Shown: positions 50,302 through 57,932 of the stretch, one piece after another
How the letters are laid out: each line of letters begins with the position of its first letter
How positions within the stretch are numbered: position 1 is the first letter of the stretch
Notes under the pieces: generated by a model
Told to the model about the DNA's origin: nothing
Databases searched by the model: none
What the model saw: the letters and a program-made list of their open reading frames with translations, nothing else
Made by a program: the position numbers and the translations under genes
Assembly: GCA_020849105.1 (NCBI GenBank)
Contig: JADLGW010000042.1
Span: forward strand, 1 to 64,000
Source of the DNA: Phycisphaerales bacterium
GTDB taxonomy: Bacteria; Planctomycetota; Phycisphaerae; Phycisphaerales; UBA1924
Direction of reading: 5' to 3'
DNA length: 64,000 nt

Positions 50302-51421
50302 ATGCACTTCGACGCCCACCAGCCGATCATCGACGACCTCGAGGCGCGGATCTTGACGATCCGCGACTCGCTTTAACTACGACGCCAAACTCGCGGGCCT
50401 GAAGGACATCGAAGCGCGGATGGGGGCCGAGGGATTCTGGGACTCGCCCGAAGCCGCGAAGAAAGTCGTGGCGCAGCTCAAGGTGCTCAAGGCGCAGGTC
50501 GGGCCGCTCCAGGGCGTCATCAGCACCTTCGACGATGCCAGGGCCGCCTACGAGATGTCGAAGGAGGCGGGCGACAAGGACCTGCTGGCCGAGGCCGACG
50601 GGCAGTTGTTCGCGCTCCGGGCCCGAATGGACAAGGTCGAGCGGCAGTCGCTGCTCTCCGGCCGGCACGACCATCGAAACTGCTTCCTCACCATCTCCGC
50701 GGGTGTGGGCGGCACCGAGGCGAACGACTGGGCGGAGATGCTCTTCCGCATGTACCTCTTCTACTGCGAGAAGATGGGTTTTCAACTGGAGGAGGTGGAC
50801 AAGGGCTTCGGCGCCGAGGTGGGCATCGACTCCGTTACGCTGCTCGTCAAGGGGCCGTACGCCTTCGGGTACCTGAGCACCGAGCGCGGCACGCACCGTC
50901 TGGCCCGCGTCAGCCCGTTCAACGCGCAGGGCAAGCGGCAGACCTCCTTCGCCACCGTGGACGTGATCCCGGAGTTCGAGGAGGCGACGGTCGACATCCC
51001 CGACAAGGACGTGGAGATCACGCCGTTCGTGCGCGCCAGCGGCCCCGGTGGGCAGAACGTGAACAAGGTGGCGTCGGCGATCCGCGTCGTGCACAAGCCG
51101 ACCGGCATCATGGTGGTCGCCAGTACCTACCGCGACCAGCCGCAGAACAAGGCCCAGGCCCTCGCCGTCCTCCAGGCCAAACTCGAACAACTGGCCGAGG
51201 AGAAGCGTGAGAAGGAGATCGCCGCGGCCGCCGGGGGCCAACTGGACCGCGGCTGGGGCACGCAGATCCGGTCGTACGTCTTCTACGACAACCGCGTGAA
51301 GGACCACCGGACGGGCGTCGAGTCGCGGAACTACGAGGCCGTGCTGCGGGGCGAGATCGAGGAGTTCGTGGACGCCGAACTCAAGCGGCGTCGGGCGGAG
51401 AAGGAGGCGGCAAGGGCGTAG
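50302..51421 (+). CDS. prfB: Peptide chain release factor 2 with +1 programmed frameshift at CTT TAA C
   Basis: Release factor for UAA and UGA. The first 24 codons (ATG 50302, MHFDAHQPIIDDLEARILTI then RDSL) end in CTT (50371-50373) followed by an in-frame TAA (50374-50376). A +1 shift continues as NYDAKLAGLKDIEARMGAEG and runs to 51421, for about 372 residues in total. The RF2 tripeptide SPF (RVSPFNAQGKRQTSF) and the catalytic GGQ (SGPGGQNVNKVASAIRVVH region) are intact. The site resembles the classic CUU-UGA-C site, but the stop is UAA and no upstream AGGGGG is present. Instead, an 8-bp hairpin (CGCGGATC/GATCCGCG, 50345-50365) ends five bases before CTT. Regulation therefore may differ from E. 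coli. Confidence 0.93.
50345..50376 (+). promoter_or_regulatory. prfB frameshift site with upstream stem-loop
   Basis: Perfect 8-bp stem CGCGGATC (50345-50352) with GATCCGCG (50358-50365), 5-nt loop, then ACTCG, then slippery CTT and TAA C. The usual internal Shine-Dalgarno-like element three bases before CTT is missing. Confidence 0.75.
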
Positions 51422-51510
51422 AACGGTCCGGTGATGTGAGTCCTGAGTCTGGCCACACGCGATGATGATGGTCGGTGGTGCCGGTGTTCTGCGGTCACAC
51501 CGAGTCGTCA

Positions 51511-51787
51511 TTCTTCAGCCCGAAGGGCTGGTATTGAGTAGCCGGGCGTCGGAGGTTGCGCCAGCGACCGACACGCCCGGTACGCGATATCCGCACTCAC
51601 AAACGCGTTTGGGTGCGCGGGCAGCCCGAAGGGCTCGCTCGTGGCTCGCCCGCGCGCGACGGACGCCAAGATCGACCCCTTCGGGGTGTCGCCGATGATC
51701 GAGGACGACCTTTCCGGGCGTGTCGGACCGCCTTCGGCGTGCCTCCGACGCCCGACTACTCACGTTCGAGCCCTTCGGGCTGAAGAG
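51511..51787. mobile_element. 277-bp MITE-like element with about 44-bp terminal inverted repeats
   Basis: Left terminus 51513-51555 (CTTCAGCCCGAAGGGCTGGT...GGGCGTCGGAGG) and right terminus 51742-51785 (CCTCCGACGCCCGACTACTC...CCCTTCGGGCTGAAG) are inverted copies with a few mismatches. Further in, CGACACGCCCGG and CCGGGCGTGTCG also pair. Each terminus itself contains a small palindrome AGCCCGAAGGGCT/AGCCCTTCGGGCT. Frames inside are not gene-like and no transposase is encoded, so it looks like a non-autonomous element or a large folded RNA. It occupies most of the 487-bp gap between prfB and the PspC gene; the remainder shows nothing else. Confidence 0.7.
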
Positions 51788-51908
51788 CACTGCATGACCG
51801 GAGCCCTTGTGACCACGGAGCGGCAAAGGGGGCTCGTATCACCCAACATCCACACCGGTGGTTTCCGAATGAACTCCTGGCGGCCCGTGCCGCCGTCGGA
51901 GACCCGCG

Positions 51909-52124
51909 ATGGAAGACTCGATGAACCGTCCCGTGCTCGCCCGCTCTTCCCGCCACCGTGTGCTCGCAGGGGTCTGCGGCGGGCTTGCCGACTGGCTCGG
52001 CTGGGACCCGACGCTCGTGCGCCTCGGCTACATCTTGCTGTCGATCCTCTCGGTCGCCTTCCCCGGCATCCTGGTCTATATCGTCCTGTGGCTGGTGATG
52101 CCGGACGAGCGCGACGCGCAATAG
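51909..52124 (+). CDS. PspC-domain protein
   Basis: 71 residues. The PspC pattern is clear: RHRVLAGVCGGLADWLGWDP, then LVRLGYILLSILSVAFPGIL and VYIVLWLVMPDE, a single membrane-embedded helical unit with a Gly-rich N-terminus. In enterobacteria PspC regulates the phage-shock response; stand-alone small PspC proteins of this kind are common and mostly uncharacterised. The start at 51909 or the ATG at 51921 both leave the domain intact. A small membrane protein gene follows 24 bp downstream. Confidence 0.88.
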   Translation: MEDSMNRPVLARSSRHRVLAGVCGGLADWLGWDPTLVRLGYILLSILSVAFPGILVYIVLWLVMPDERDAQ

Positions 52125-52148
52125 CCCGGCCCGCGGTACCATGCCTCC

Positions 52149-52355
52149 ATGACGCGCCGCCGGATGGCATATCAAGTCTCGCTGGCGGTCGCAAGCATAC
52201 TGCTGAGCGCCTACTTCGCGCTCAATCCCGAGCTCCACAGCGTGTACCGCGCGATTGCCGGGGTCGTCATCGCTCCGATTCTCGTGCAGATCGGAGTCGC
52301 GGTGATTGACTACTGGCGGGCGTCGAGTTCAGGCGAGACGCCGTCCCTGCGATAG
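52149..52355 (+). CDS. Small membrane protein, unknown function
   Basis: 68 residues with two hydrophobic segments (about 7-25, AYQVSLAVASILLSAYFALN, and 32-53, YRAIAGVVIAPILVQIGVAV) and hydrophilic ends. No family recognised. It is 24 bp after the PspC gene on the same strand, so probably co-expressed. Supported mainly by codon pattern, hydrophobicity and spacing; short size keeps confidence moderate. Confidence 0.5.
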   Translation: MTRRRMAYQVSLAVASILLSAYFALNPELHSVYRAIAGVVIAPILVQIGVAVIDYWRASSSGETPSLR

Positions 52356-52362
52356 AGGTTCG

Positions 52363-52390
52363 TTGACCACCCCCGCCCCCGGCGTAGACT
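52363..52390 (+). promoter_or_regulatory. Probable tRNA-Ile promoter
   Basis: TTGACC (52363-52368), 16-bp spacer, TAGACT (52385-52390). The tRNA begins 11 bases after the -10. Confidence 0.55.
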
Positions 52391-52401
52391 TGCCCCGCAC
52401 C

Positions 52402-52475
52402 GGGCTTGTAGCTCAGCTGGCTAGAGCGCGCCCCTGATAAGGGCGAGGTCGGAGGTTCGAGTCCTCTCAGGCCCA
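52402..52475 (+). tRNA. tRNA-Ile (anticodon GAT)
   Basis: 74 nt cloverleaf. The acceptor stem GGGCTTG/CAGGCCC includes one G-T pair and is followed by discriminator A; the D arm is GCTCAGCTGGCTAGAGC; the anticodon arm CGCCCCTGATAAGGGCG has the GAT anticodon; the T arm GGAGGTTCGAGTCCTC contains the invariant TTCGA. The 3' CCA is not encoded. It stands alone, not in an rRNA operon within this window. Confidence 0.95.
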
Positions 52476-52544
52476 TTTTCACGCCCACTCGGGCTGCCCG
52501 TGCGCCAGGCGCTCCCGGCCGGTCGCGGGTACCCTATTGGGTAA

Positions 52545-52594
52545 CAGAGCCCGGAGCGCAAGCGACGGGTCGGCAGGATTTCAGTCCGGCTCTG
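52545..52594. repeat. Single CAGAGCCCGGAGCGC palindromic element upstream of hpf
   Basis: Begins CAGAGCCCGGAGCGCAAGCG and ends CCGGCTCTG, with complementary ends. It lies 29 bp before the hpf ATG. A small palindrome TACCC-TATT-GGGTA (52530-52543) precedes it. Confidence 0.65.
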
Positions 52595-52623
52595 TCACGG
52601 ACGGTCAGTTCTGAGGGGCAACC

Positions 52624-52950
52624 ATGCGCACGGACGTCATCGGTCGGAACTTCGAGGTCACCCCGGCGATCAGGGCCCATGCGGAAGGCAAGGCGGAAAA
52701 ACTTCACAAGTTCCTGCGGGGCGTCCAGCAGATCACCTTCCGCCTGGCCCGGGTTGACCACCAGCACAAGGGGCAGTTTGAGGTGGAACTGGTGATCGAC
52801 GTGGAGCGGCACGATGATTTCGTGGCCCACGCCAAGGGCGAGGACCTCTACGTCCTCATCGATGAGGCGGTCCAGAAGGGCACCCGCCAACTGACCGAGT
52901 TCAAGGAACGCAGGAAAGACGGCAGCCGGCAGGCGAAGGACACGGAATGA
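52624..52950 (+). CDS. hpf: Ribosome hibernation promoting factor (HPF/YfiA family)
   Basis: 108-residue ribosome-associated inhibitor that promotes inactive ribosomes in stress or stationary phase. Family pattern: IGRNFEVTPAIRAHAEGKAE, KLHKFLRGVQQITFRLARVD and DDFVAHAKGEDLYVLIDEAV. It is the short form, without the long-HPF C-terminal dimerisation domain. An AGGGGC-type site precedes the ATG. The stop overlaps the EIIA gene (ATGA), and HPr follows, an arrangement like the hpf-ptsN-npr region of proteobacteria but without rpoN. Confidence 0.93.
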   Translation: MRTDVIGRNFEVTPAIRAHAEGKAEKLHKFLRGVQQITFRLARVDHQHKGQFEVELVIDVERHDDFVAHAKGEDLYVLIDEAVQKGTRQLTEFKERRKDGSRQAKDTE

Positions 52951-53423
52951 AACTGGCAAGTCTCGTCCCCGAGGGGGCCATCCGCGCGAGCCTGTCGGCG
53001 CAGCAGCGCGACGAGGTCATTACCGAACTGGTGGACGCGCTCGTCTCCAGCGGCGCCGCGGCCCCGAAACTGCGCGACGACCTGGTCCGGAGCGTGCTGG
53101 AGCGTGAGAAGCGGGGCTCCACCGGTTTCGGGCGGGGCGTCGCCGTCCCGCATGTCAAGCACAAGTCCGTGAAGAAGATGGCCGCGGCCATCGGGCTCAG
53201 CGCCAAGGGCGTGGACTTTTCCGCGCTCGACAAGCAGCCGGTGTACTCCGTGTTCCTCCTCCTCTCGCCGGAGGACCGTCCGGAGGATCACCTTCAGGCG
53301 ATGGAGGCGATCTTCAAGAATCTATCGAAGGACACGTTCCGGCGTTTCCTGCGTCAGGCCCAGACCGAGAAGGACGTCCGGACCCTCCTGGATGAGGCCG
53401 ACAACCACCTGATCGCCGGCTGA
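52947..53423 (+). CDS. PTS EIIA component, nitrogen-type (PtsN-like)
   Basis: 158 residues of the fructose/mannitol-type EIIA fold. The phospho-accepting histidine is H69 in GFGRGVAVPHVKHKSV; KGVDFSALDKQPVYSVFLLL and the downstream helix DHLQAMEAIFKNLSKD are typical. No EIIB or EIIC domain is attached, so it is probably regulatory, taking phosphate from the adjacent HPr. It overlaps hpf by four bases, and ptsH starts 10 bp downstream. No EI (ptsI) or HPr kinase is in the window. Confidence 0.9.
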   Translation: MKLASLVPEGAIRASLSAQQRDEVITELVDALVSSGAAAPKLRDDLVRSVLEREKRGSTGFGRGVAVPHVKHKSVKKMAAAIGLSAKGVDFSALDKQPVYSVFLLLSPEDRPEDHLQAMEAIFKNLSKDTFRRFLRQAQTEKDVRTLLDEADNHLIAG

Positions 53424-53433
53424 CCCACCGCCC

Positions 53434-53709
53434 GTGGCGACACGACGAACCGTCACTGTGACCATCGTGAACCGGCTCGGGCTGCACGCGCGCCCGGCCA
53501 TGGCCTTTGTCGATGCGGCCAGCGGCTTCACCTGCAGCGTCATGGTCCGTCGCGGTGACCAGGAGGTCGACGGCAAGTCCATCATGCACATGATGCTGCT
53601 GGCGGCCACCAAGGGCACCAAACTCGACGTGACCTGTGACGGCCCGGACGCCGACAGGGCGTGCGACGCCCTCAGGGCCCTCGTCGATGGCGGGTTTGAC
53701 GAAGACTGA
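53434..53709 (+). CDS. ptsH: Phosphocarrier protein HPr
   Basis: 91 residues from a GTG start. The active-site histidine is H18 in NRLGLHARPAMAFVDAAS, and the regulatory serine position is S49 in GDQEVDGKSIMHMMLLAATK, the site phosphorylated by HPr kinase where that enzyme exists. The fold-ending region has GPDADRACDALRALV. It is the third gene of the hpf-EIIA-HPr cluster and most likely exchanges phosphate with the neighbouring EIIA rather than with a sugar permease. Confidence 0.94.
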   Translation: MATRRTVTVTIVNRLGLHARPAMAFVDAASGFTCSVMVRRGDQEVDGKSIMHMMLLAATKGTKLDVTCDGPDADRACDALRALVDGGFDED

Positions 53710-53819
53710 CGGCCGAGAGTGAGCGTTCGAGATTCGTTGCATCCACCCATTCTGTCTGCGCTGGCGCGGTCCGTTTCTGCGGCGCCTCGTGCGCCTGCAC
53801 GCCCTCGCGGTCGCGCCTC

Positions 53820-54806
53820 TCACCTCCGGAATGTGACGGGCGATTCGACCAGGCCGTACACCTCGCGCAGAAACGTCATCCCCAGGAACGTGACCGCCGC
53901 CAGGCCGCCCAGCACCACCGCCCCGGCCTCATGCCCGGCGCCCAGCAGCCACGCCGCTCCGTAGAGCGGCAGCCAGATCGACCCGTACCGACGCACTTTG
54001 TCGGCCGCACGGATCCCCGGGCCGTGCTGGCGAATCTTCCATACGGCGATCCCGATGAACGGAGGAACGAGCGCCAGCGGGTACGCCGCCGCCGCGGGGC
54101 TCACCCAGTCCGGCCAGAACCATGTCGGCCTGCCGGAGCGTTCCCAGCCGAGCCCGAACAGCAGGGCCGAGCACGCGGCCCAGCCGATCGCGGCGGCGAC
54201 CACAGCCCGTGCGGTCAGGCGCGGCACGCGCCGCCCGACCACATGCGTTACCGCCGCGACGAGCAGGGTGTGCGTCATCACGAGCCACACCGGCCATACG
54301 AACGTCAATCGGGTGTTCGGCACCATCATGTGTCCGGCATACAGGAGCGACAGCAGCACGAGCCCGACGGCCGGAACGTACTTGCCCGCGGCATTGAGGC
54401 AGAGGATGATCCCGGAAAGGGCCAGCGTCAGGGTGACGGCGCTCATGCCGAACGCGGTGGCCCCGAACACCGCGGCCAGGAGCATGACGATGATCACACC
54501 GACCGCATCGGCCGATGCCAGTCCGCCTGATGCCAGGGGCCTGGCCGGGTGCAGTGTGCGGTCGCGCTTGGCGTCCAGGGCATCGTTGAGTGCCGCGCCA
54601 TAGGCGTAGAGGCCGGCCGCGGACACCGCGCTGAATCCCAGCGCCTGCCACAGCGGCATGGTGGTGATGCCGCCGGGGTCCGGCTCCCGGCCGTTGCTGG
54701 CGCGGGTCCAGAGGATGACGAACCAGACGTTCCCGACCGCCGCGACGGCCGAACTCACGCGGGTGAGGTGGAGGATCGGTGCGATCCGCAGGAGGGCCGT
54801 CCGCAT
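53820..54806 (-). CDS. UbiA-family prenyltransferase
   Basis: Integral membrane prenyltransferase of 328 residues with about eight hydrophobic segments. The first Asp-rich motif is present as NDALDAKRDRTLHPARPLAS, the classic NDxxDxxxD region followed by the HPxRPL-like loop. The second motif is less clear (DKVRRYGSIWLPLY region). The substrate (quinone head group, chlorophyll-like, or other) cannot be told. It is transcribed away from ribH across a 43-bp divergent promoter region. A FAD reductase of the geranylgeranyl-reductase type and a type III PKS lie 2 kb away, possibly part of the same lipid or quinone pathway. Confidence 0.82.
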   Translation of the reverse strand: MRTALLRIAPILHLTRVSSAVAAVGNVWFVILWTRASNGREPDPGGITTMPLWQALGFSAVSAAGLYAYGAALNDALDAKRDRTLHPARPLASGGLASADAVGVIIVMLLAAVFGATAFGMSAVTLTLALSGIILCLNAAGKYVPAVGLVLLSLLYAGHMMVPNTRLTFVWPVWLVMTHTLLVAAVTHVVGRRVPRLTARAVVAAAIGWAACSALLFGLGWERSGRPTWFWPDWVSPAAAAYPLALVPPFIGIAVWKIRQHGPGIRAADKVRRYGSIWLPLYGAAWLLGAGHEAGAVVLGGLAAVTFLGMTFLREVYGLVESPVTFRR

Positions 54807-54849
54807 GAGGGCGGCATCGTAGCGCCAGCGGCGCCTCTACCATCGACCA

Positions 54850-55377
54850 ATGAGAGCGGAAAGTGTCGTCAACGGGGTGCCGCCGAGCCTGCCACGGGTC
54901 GCGGTGATCGTCAGCCGCTACAACCCGTCGGTCACGGATCGCCTGTGCCGGGGCGCCCTGGCGGAGTACGAAAACCGGGGCGGGCATTCCCGGGACGCCG
55001 AGGTGTTCCACGCGCCGGGGGCGTTCGAACTCCCCGTCCTGGCCATGGAGGCGGCGCGGGCCGGGCGTTTCGGCGCGGTCGTGGTCCTGGGGTGTATCGT
55101 GCGTGGCCAGACGCGGCACGACCGGTACATTGCGCAGGCGGTGGCGGACGGTGTCACGAGGGTCGGGCTCGACACGGGCGTGGCGTGCGGCTTTGGCGTG
55201 CTGACCGTGAACAACGCGGACCAGGCGCACGCCCGGGCCGGCGGGAAGAAGGGAAACAAGGGGGCGGAGGCGATGGCGGCCGCGCTGGATACCGCGGCGG
55301 CGCTCGCCGCGGTGCGGAACGGGCTGCCATCCCCGGTGGTTGCTGTCGGCGCTCCCGATAAGGCCGGACGGGGCTGA
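54850..55377 (+). CDS. ribH: 6,7-dimethyl-8-ribityllumazine synthase
   Basis: Penultimate enzyme of riboflavin synthesis. 175 residues. Family stretches: VAVIVSRYNPSVTDRLCRGA, VFHAPGAFELPVLAMEAARA, GAVVVLGCIVRGQTRHDRYI (catalytic histidine H88 or thereabouts) and TGVACGFGVLTVNNADQAHA. The C-terminus includes a typical KGAEAMAAALDTAAALA helix. Its stop overlaps nusB (TGATG), the common ribH-nusB pairing. Confidence 0.95.
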   Translation: MRAESVVNGVPPSLPRVAVIVSRYNPSVTDRLCRGALAEYENRGGHSRDAEVFHAPGAFELPVLAMEAARAGRFGAVVVLGCIVRGQTRHDRYIAQAVADGVTRVGLDTGVACGFGVLTVNNADQAHARAGGKKGNKGAEAMAAALDTAAALAAVRNGLPSPVVAVGAPDKAGRG

Positions 55378-55841
55378 TGGGGACGCCGCGGGACATCCGG
55401 CGGTTGGCGTTCCAGGCGCTCTACCAGATCGATGCGCGGGGGACCGACGACCTGCCGTCGATCCTGGAGTCGCTGAACCCGGCGGGGGCGTTCACGGAGG
55501 ACGAGCGGGGTCGGGCGCTGGCGCTGGCCCTCGCGGCGTTCGAGAATCGCGGGGCCGCGGACGCGGAGATGCTGGTTCTGGCGCCCACATGGCCCGCGCA
55601 CCGGCAGCCGGCGGTGGATCGTGCCGTGCTGCGACTGGCGCACTACGAGATGGTGGTGGGGCGTGCCCCGCCGAAGGTCGTGGTCAACGAAGCGGTGGAA
55701 CTGGCCAAGGAGTTCAGCACCGACAAGGCGCCGGCCTTCGTCAATGGGCTGCTGGACAAGGTGCTCAAACGCGTGCTGGCGGAGCGATCTGTGTCCGCGG
55801 TGGAGCCGGTAGCGGGCGCGGAGACGGAGGGGGGCGCGTGA
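55377..55841 (+). CDS. nusB: Transcription antitermination factor NusB
   Basis: All-helical RNA-binding protein that acts with NusE on rRNA leader boxA sites. 154 residues. RRLAFQALYQIDARGTDDLP at the N-terminus, WPAHRQPAVDRAVLRLAHYE and the C-terminal PKVVVNEAVELAKEFSTDKA followed by PAFVNGLLDKVL are diagnostic. It starts within the ribH stop, and its own stop overlaps ftsY (GTGA). Confidence 0.95.
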   Translation: MGTPRDIRRLAFQALYQIDARGTDDLPSILESLNPAGAFTEDERGRALALALAAFENRGAADAEMLVLAPTWPAHRQPAVDRAVLRLAHYEMVVGRAPPKVVVNEAVELAKEFSTDKAPAFVNGLLDKVLKRVLAERSVSAVEPVAGAETEGGA

Positions 55842-56776
55842 GTTTTTTCCGTTCCGTCCTTGGCTCGCTCACCAAGGGGCTGGCACGCACCAGGCAGGTC
55901 TTCGGGCACGGCGTGCGGACGCTCCTGCTCGGGCGCAGGCTTGATGAGGGGCTTATCGGTGAACTGGAGGTAAAACTCCTCCAGGCCGACGTCGGCGTGA
56001 AGACCACGGAGCGGTTGATCGGCGCCATCCGTGCCGAGCACGTCGCCGGCCGCCTCTACCGGGGTGAGGACGTGCTCGAGTTTCTGCGACGAGAACTCAG
56101 GTCATTGTGGCCGGCGGAGGACCGGGCGCTGCGCCTCGCCACCCAGGGGCCGACCGTTATCCTGGTGACCGGCGTGAACGGCGCGGGCAAGACCACCAGC
56201 ATCGCCAAACTCTGCCACATGCTGCGGGAACAGGGCAGGACGGTGCTCCTCGGGGCGTGCGACACGTTCCGGGCCGGGGCCGTCAGGCAACTGGAAATCT
56301 GGTCGCAGCGCCTCGGTGTGGACGTCGTGAAGGGTCAGCAGGGGGGCGACCCCGCGGCCGTGGCGTTTGACGCGGCGTCCGCGGCCGTTGCACGCAATAT
56401 CGACGTGCTGATCCTTGACACGGCGGGACGGCTCCAGACGCAGGACCCGCTGATGCGGCAACTGACGAAGATTCGCGCCGTGGTCGGCAAGCGGATCCCC
56501 GGGGCGCCGCATGAGGTGCTGCTCGTCCTTGACGCGACGGCCGGGCAGAACGCGCTGCGCCAGGCGGCCGAGTTTGACAGGGCGATGCGGGACGGCGGCG
56601 GCGGTGTGACGGGTATCTTCCTCTCGAAACTCGACGGGACGGCCAAGGGAGGGATCGTCGTGGCGATCAAGGAGGCGACGAGCATCCCCGTGAAGTTCAT
56701 CGGGGTGGGCGAGACGCCGGAGGATGTCGAACCGTTTGAGCCGGGCGCGTTCATCGACGCGATGCTGGCGGAGTAG
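55838..56776 (+). CDS. ftsY: Signal recognition particle receptor FtsY
   Basis: SRP receptor GTPase that delivers ribosome-nascent chains to the translocon. The GTG at 55838 overlaps the nusB stop and gives 312 residues (SFFRSVLGSLTKGLARTRQV...), i.e. the N and G domains without an acidic A domain. G motifs: VNGAGKTT at 114-121 region, DTFRAGAVRQLEIWSQRL, DTAGRLQTQDPLMRQL and FLSKLDGTAKGG. The longer open frame upstream lies inside nusB and ribH and is rejected. Confidence 0.96.
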   Translation: MSFFRSVLGSLTKGLARTRQVFGHGVRTLLLGRRLDEGLIGELEVKLLQADVGVKTTERLIGAIRAEHVAGRLYRGEDVLEFLRRELRSLWPAEDRALRLATQGPTVILVTGVNGAGKTTSIAKLCHMLREQGRTVLLGACDTFRAGAVRQLEIWSQRLGVDVVKGQQGGDPAAVAFDAASAAVARNIDVLILDTAGRLQTQDPLMRQLTKIRAVVGKRIPGAPHEVLLVLDATAGQNALRQAAEFDRAMRDGGGGVTGIFLSKLDGTAKGGIVVAIKEATSIPVKFIGVGETPEDVEPFEPGAFIDAMLAE

Positions 56777-56801
56777 AGGCACCTGCCTACCGGAGGGGGC
56801 G

Positions 56802-57932
56802 ATGCTCATCGGCACGACCGAAGTGGCGGCGGCGGCGGCACGCGAGTGGGACGTCCTCGTGATCGGCGCGGGGCCCGCGGGCGGCGTGGCCGCGTTGGTC
56901 CTGGCCCGGTGCGGCGCTCGCGTCCTGCTCGTGGACAGAGCGGCGTTTCCGAGAGAGAAGGCCTGCGGCTGCTGCCTTGCCGCCCAGGGGGAATCGATGC
57001 TGCGCGAGGCGGGTGTGCGGGTTCCCGCGTCGGGCCGATTCGGCGGCGTCCTCCTGCGATGCGGCCGTCGCAGCGCCGCGATTCCGAGTCAGGGCGGTGT
57101 GGTGGTCACCCGCCGCGACCTGGACGGCGCGATCGTGCAGGCAGCAATCCGGGCGGGTGCTGCGTTCATCGATTCGTGCGTCGCGCGCGTGGTGTCGCAG
57201 GGCCCGGGCGGGGTGGCCGCGGCGCTCGGCGGGCAGGGATTGAACGTGCGGGCCCGCGCCGTTATCGCCGCCGACGGCATCGGTGGGGCATCGCTCAGCG
57301 GGTTGCCCGAGTTCCGCCCGGAGGTTGCCGTCCACTCACGCTTTGGCGCCGCGGTCACATTCGAGGGTGCGCCCGGGTGGATTGAACCGGGGCTGGTGCA
57401 CATGGCCGTCGGCGCGGGTGGCTATGTGGGCGCGGTCCGGCTGCCGGGCGGGAGGGCGCACCTCGGTGCCGCGCTGGACCCCACGCTCGCGCGGCGTCTC
57501 GGCGGGCCGTCCCATGCTGCCGCCGCGATCCTCCGCTCCACAGGCGTGGACGCCAAGGCCCCGCCGGAGTGCCGCTGGCACGGCACGCCGTCGCTGACAC
57601 GCTCGCGGCGCGTCCAGTCCGGGCGCGTGCTGGCGATCGGCGATGCCGCGGGATACGTCGAGCCCTTCACGGGCGAGGGAATGACCTGGGCGATCTCCGG
57701 CGCCCTCGCCGTCGTTCCGCATGTGCAGGCCGCCCTGGTTTCAGACGGCACACCGGCGGAGACCTGGCCCATCGCGCACCGGCGTCTGCTCGCGGGCCGC
57801 CACCGCGCGTGCCGGGCGGTCTCGATGCTCGTTCGCTTGCCCCGGCTCGCCGAGGCCGCGCTCGTGACCGGCACGGCGGCTCGGGTGCTGGCACGATTGG
57901 CGGCGCCCCGCCGACCCACGGTGGCCGCGTGA
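56802..57932 (+). CDS. FAD-dependent oxidoreductase, geranylgeranyl-reductase-like
   Basis: 376 residues from ATG 56802 (GGAGG five bases upstream). The N-terminal Rossmann FAD motif is VLVIGAGPAGGVAALVLARC (G22, G24, G27), with RAAFPREKACGCCL next, the Pro-Arg-Glu-Lys-Cys-Gly signature of the geranylgeranyl reductase/halogenase-like group. The second FAD contact is AIGDAAGYVEPFTGEGMTWA. Substrates in this group are often isoprenoid chains or polyketides. Its stop overlaps the type III PKS start (GTGA), implying a joint pathway. Confidence 0.85.
   Translation: MLIGTTEVAAAAAREWDVLVIGAGPAGGVAALVLARCGARVLLVDRAAFPREKACGCCLAAQGESMLREAGVRVPASGRFGGVLLRCGRRSAAIPSQGGVVVTRRDLDGAIVQAAIRAGAAFIDSCVARVVSQGPGGVAAALGGQGLNVRARAVIAADGIGGASLSGLPEFRPEVAVHSRFGAAVTFEGAPGWIEPGLVHMAVGAGGYVGAVRLPGGRAHLGAALDPTLARRLGGPSHAAAAILRSTGVDAKAPPECRWHGTPSLTRSRRVQSGRVLAIGDAAGYVEPFTGEGMTWAISGALAVVPHVQAALVSDGTPAETWPIAHRRLLAGRHRACRAVSMLVRLPRLAEAALVTGTAARVLARLAAPRRPTVAA

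Noticed and set aside
51462-52309. Several open frames in the gap after prfB
   Set aside because: They read through the inverted-repeat element and into PspC in the wrong frame; no protein features.
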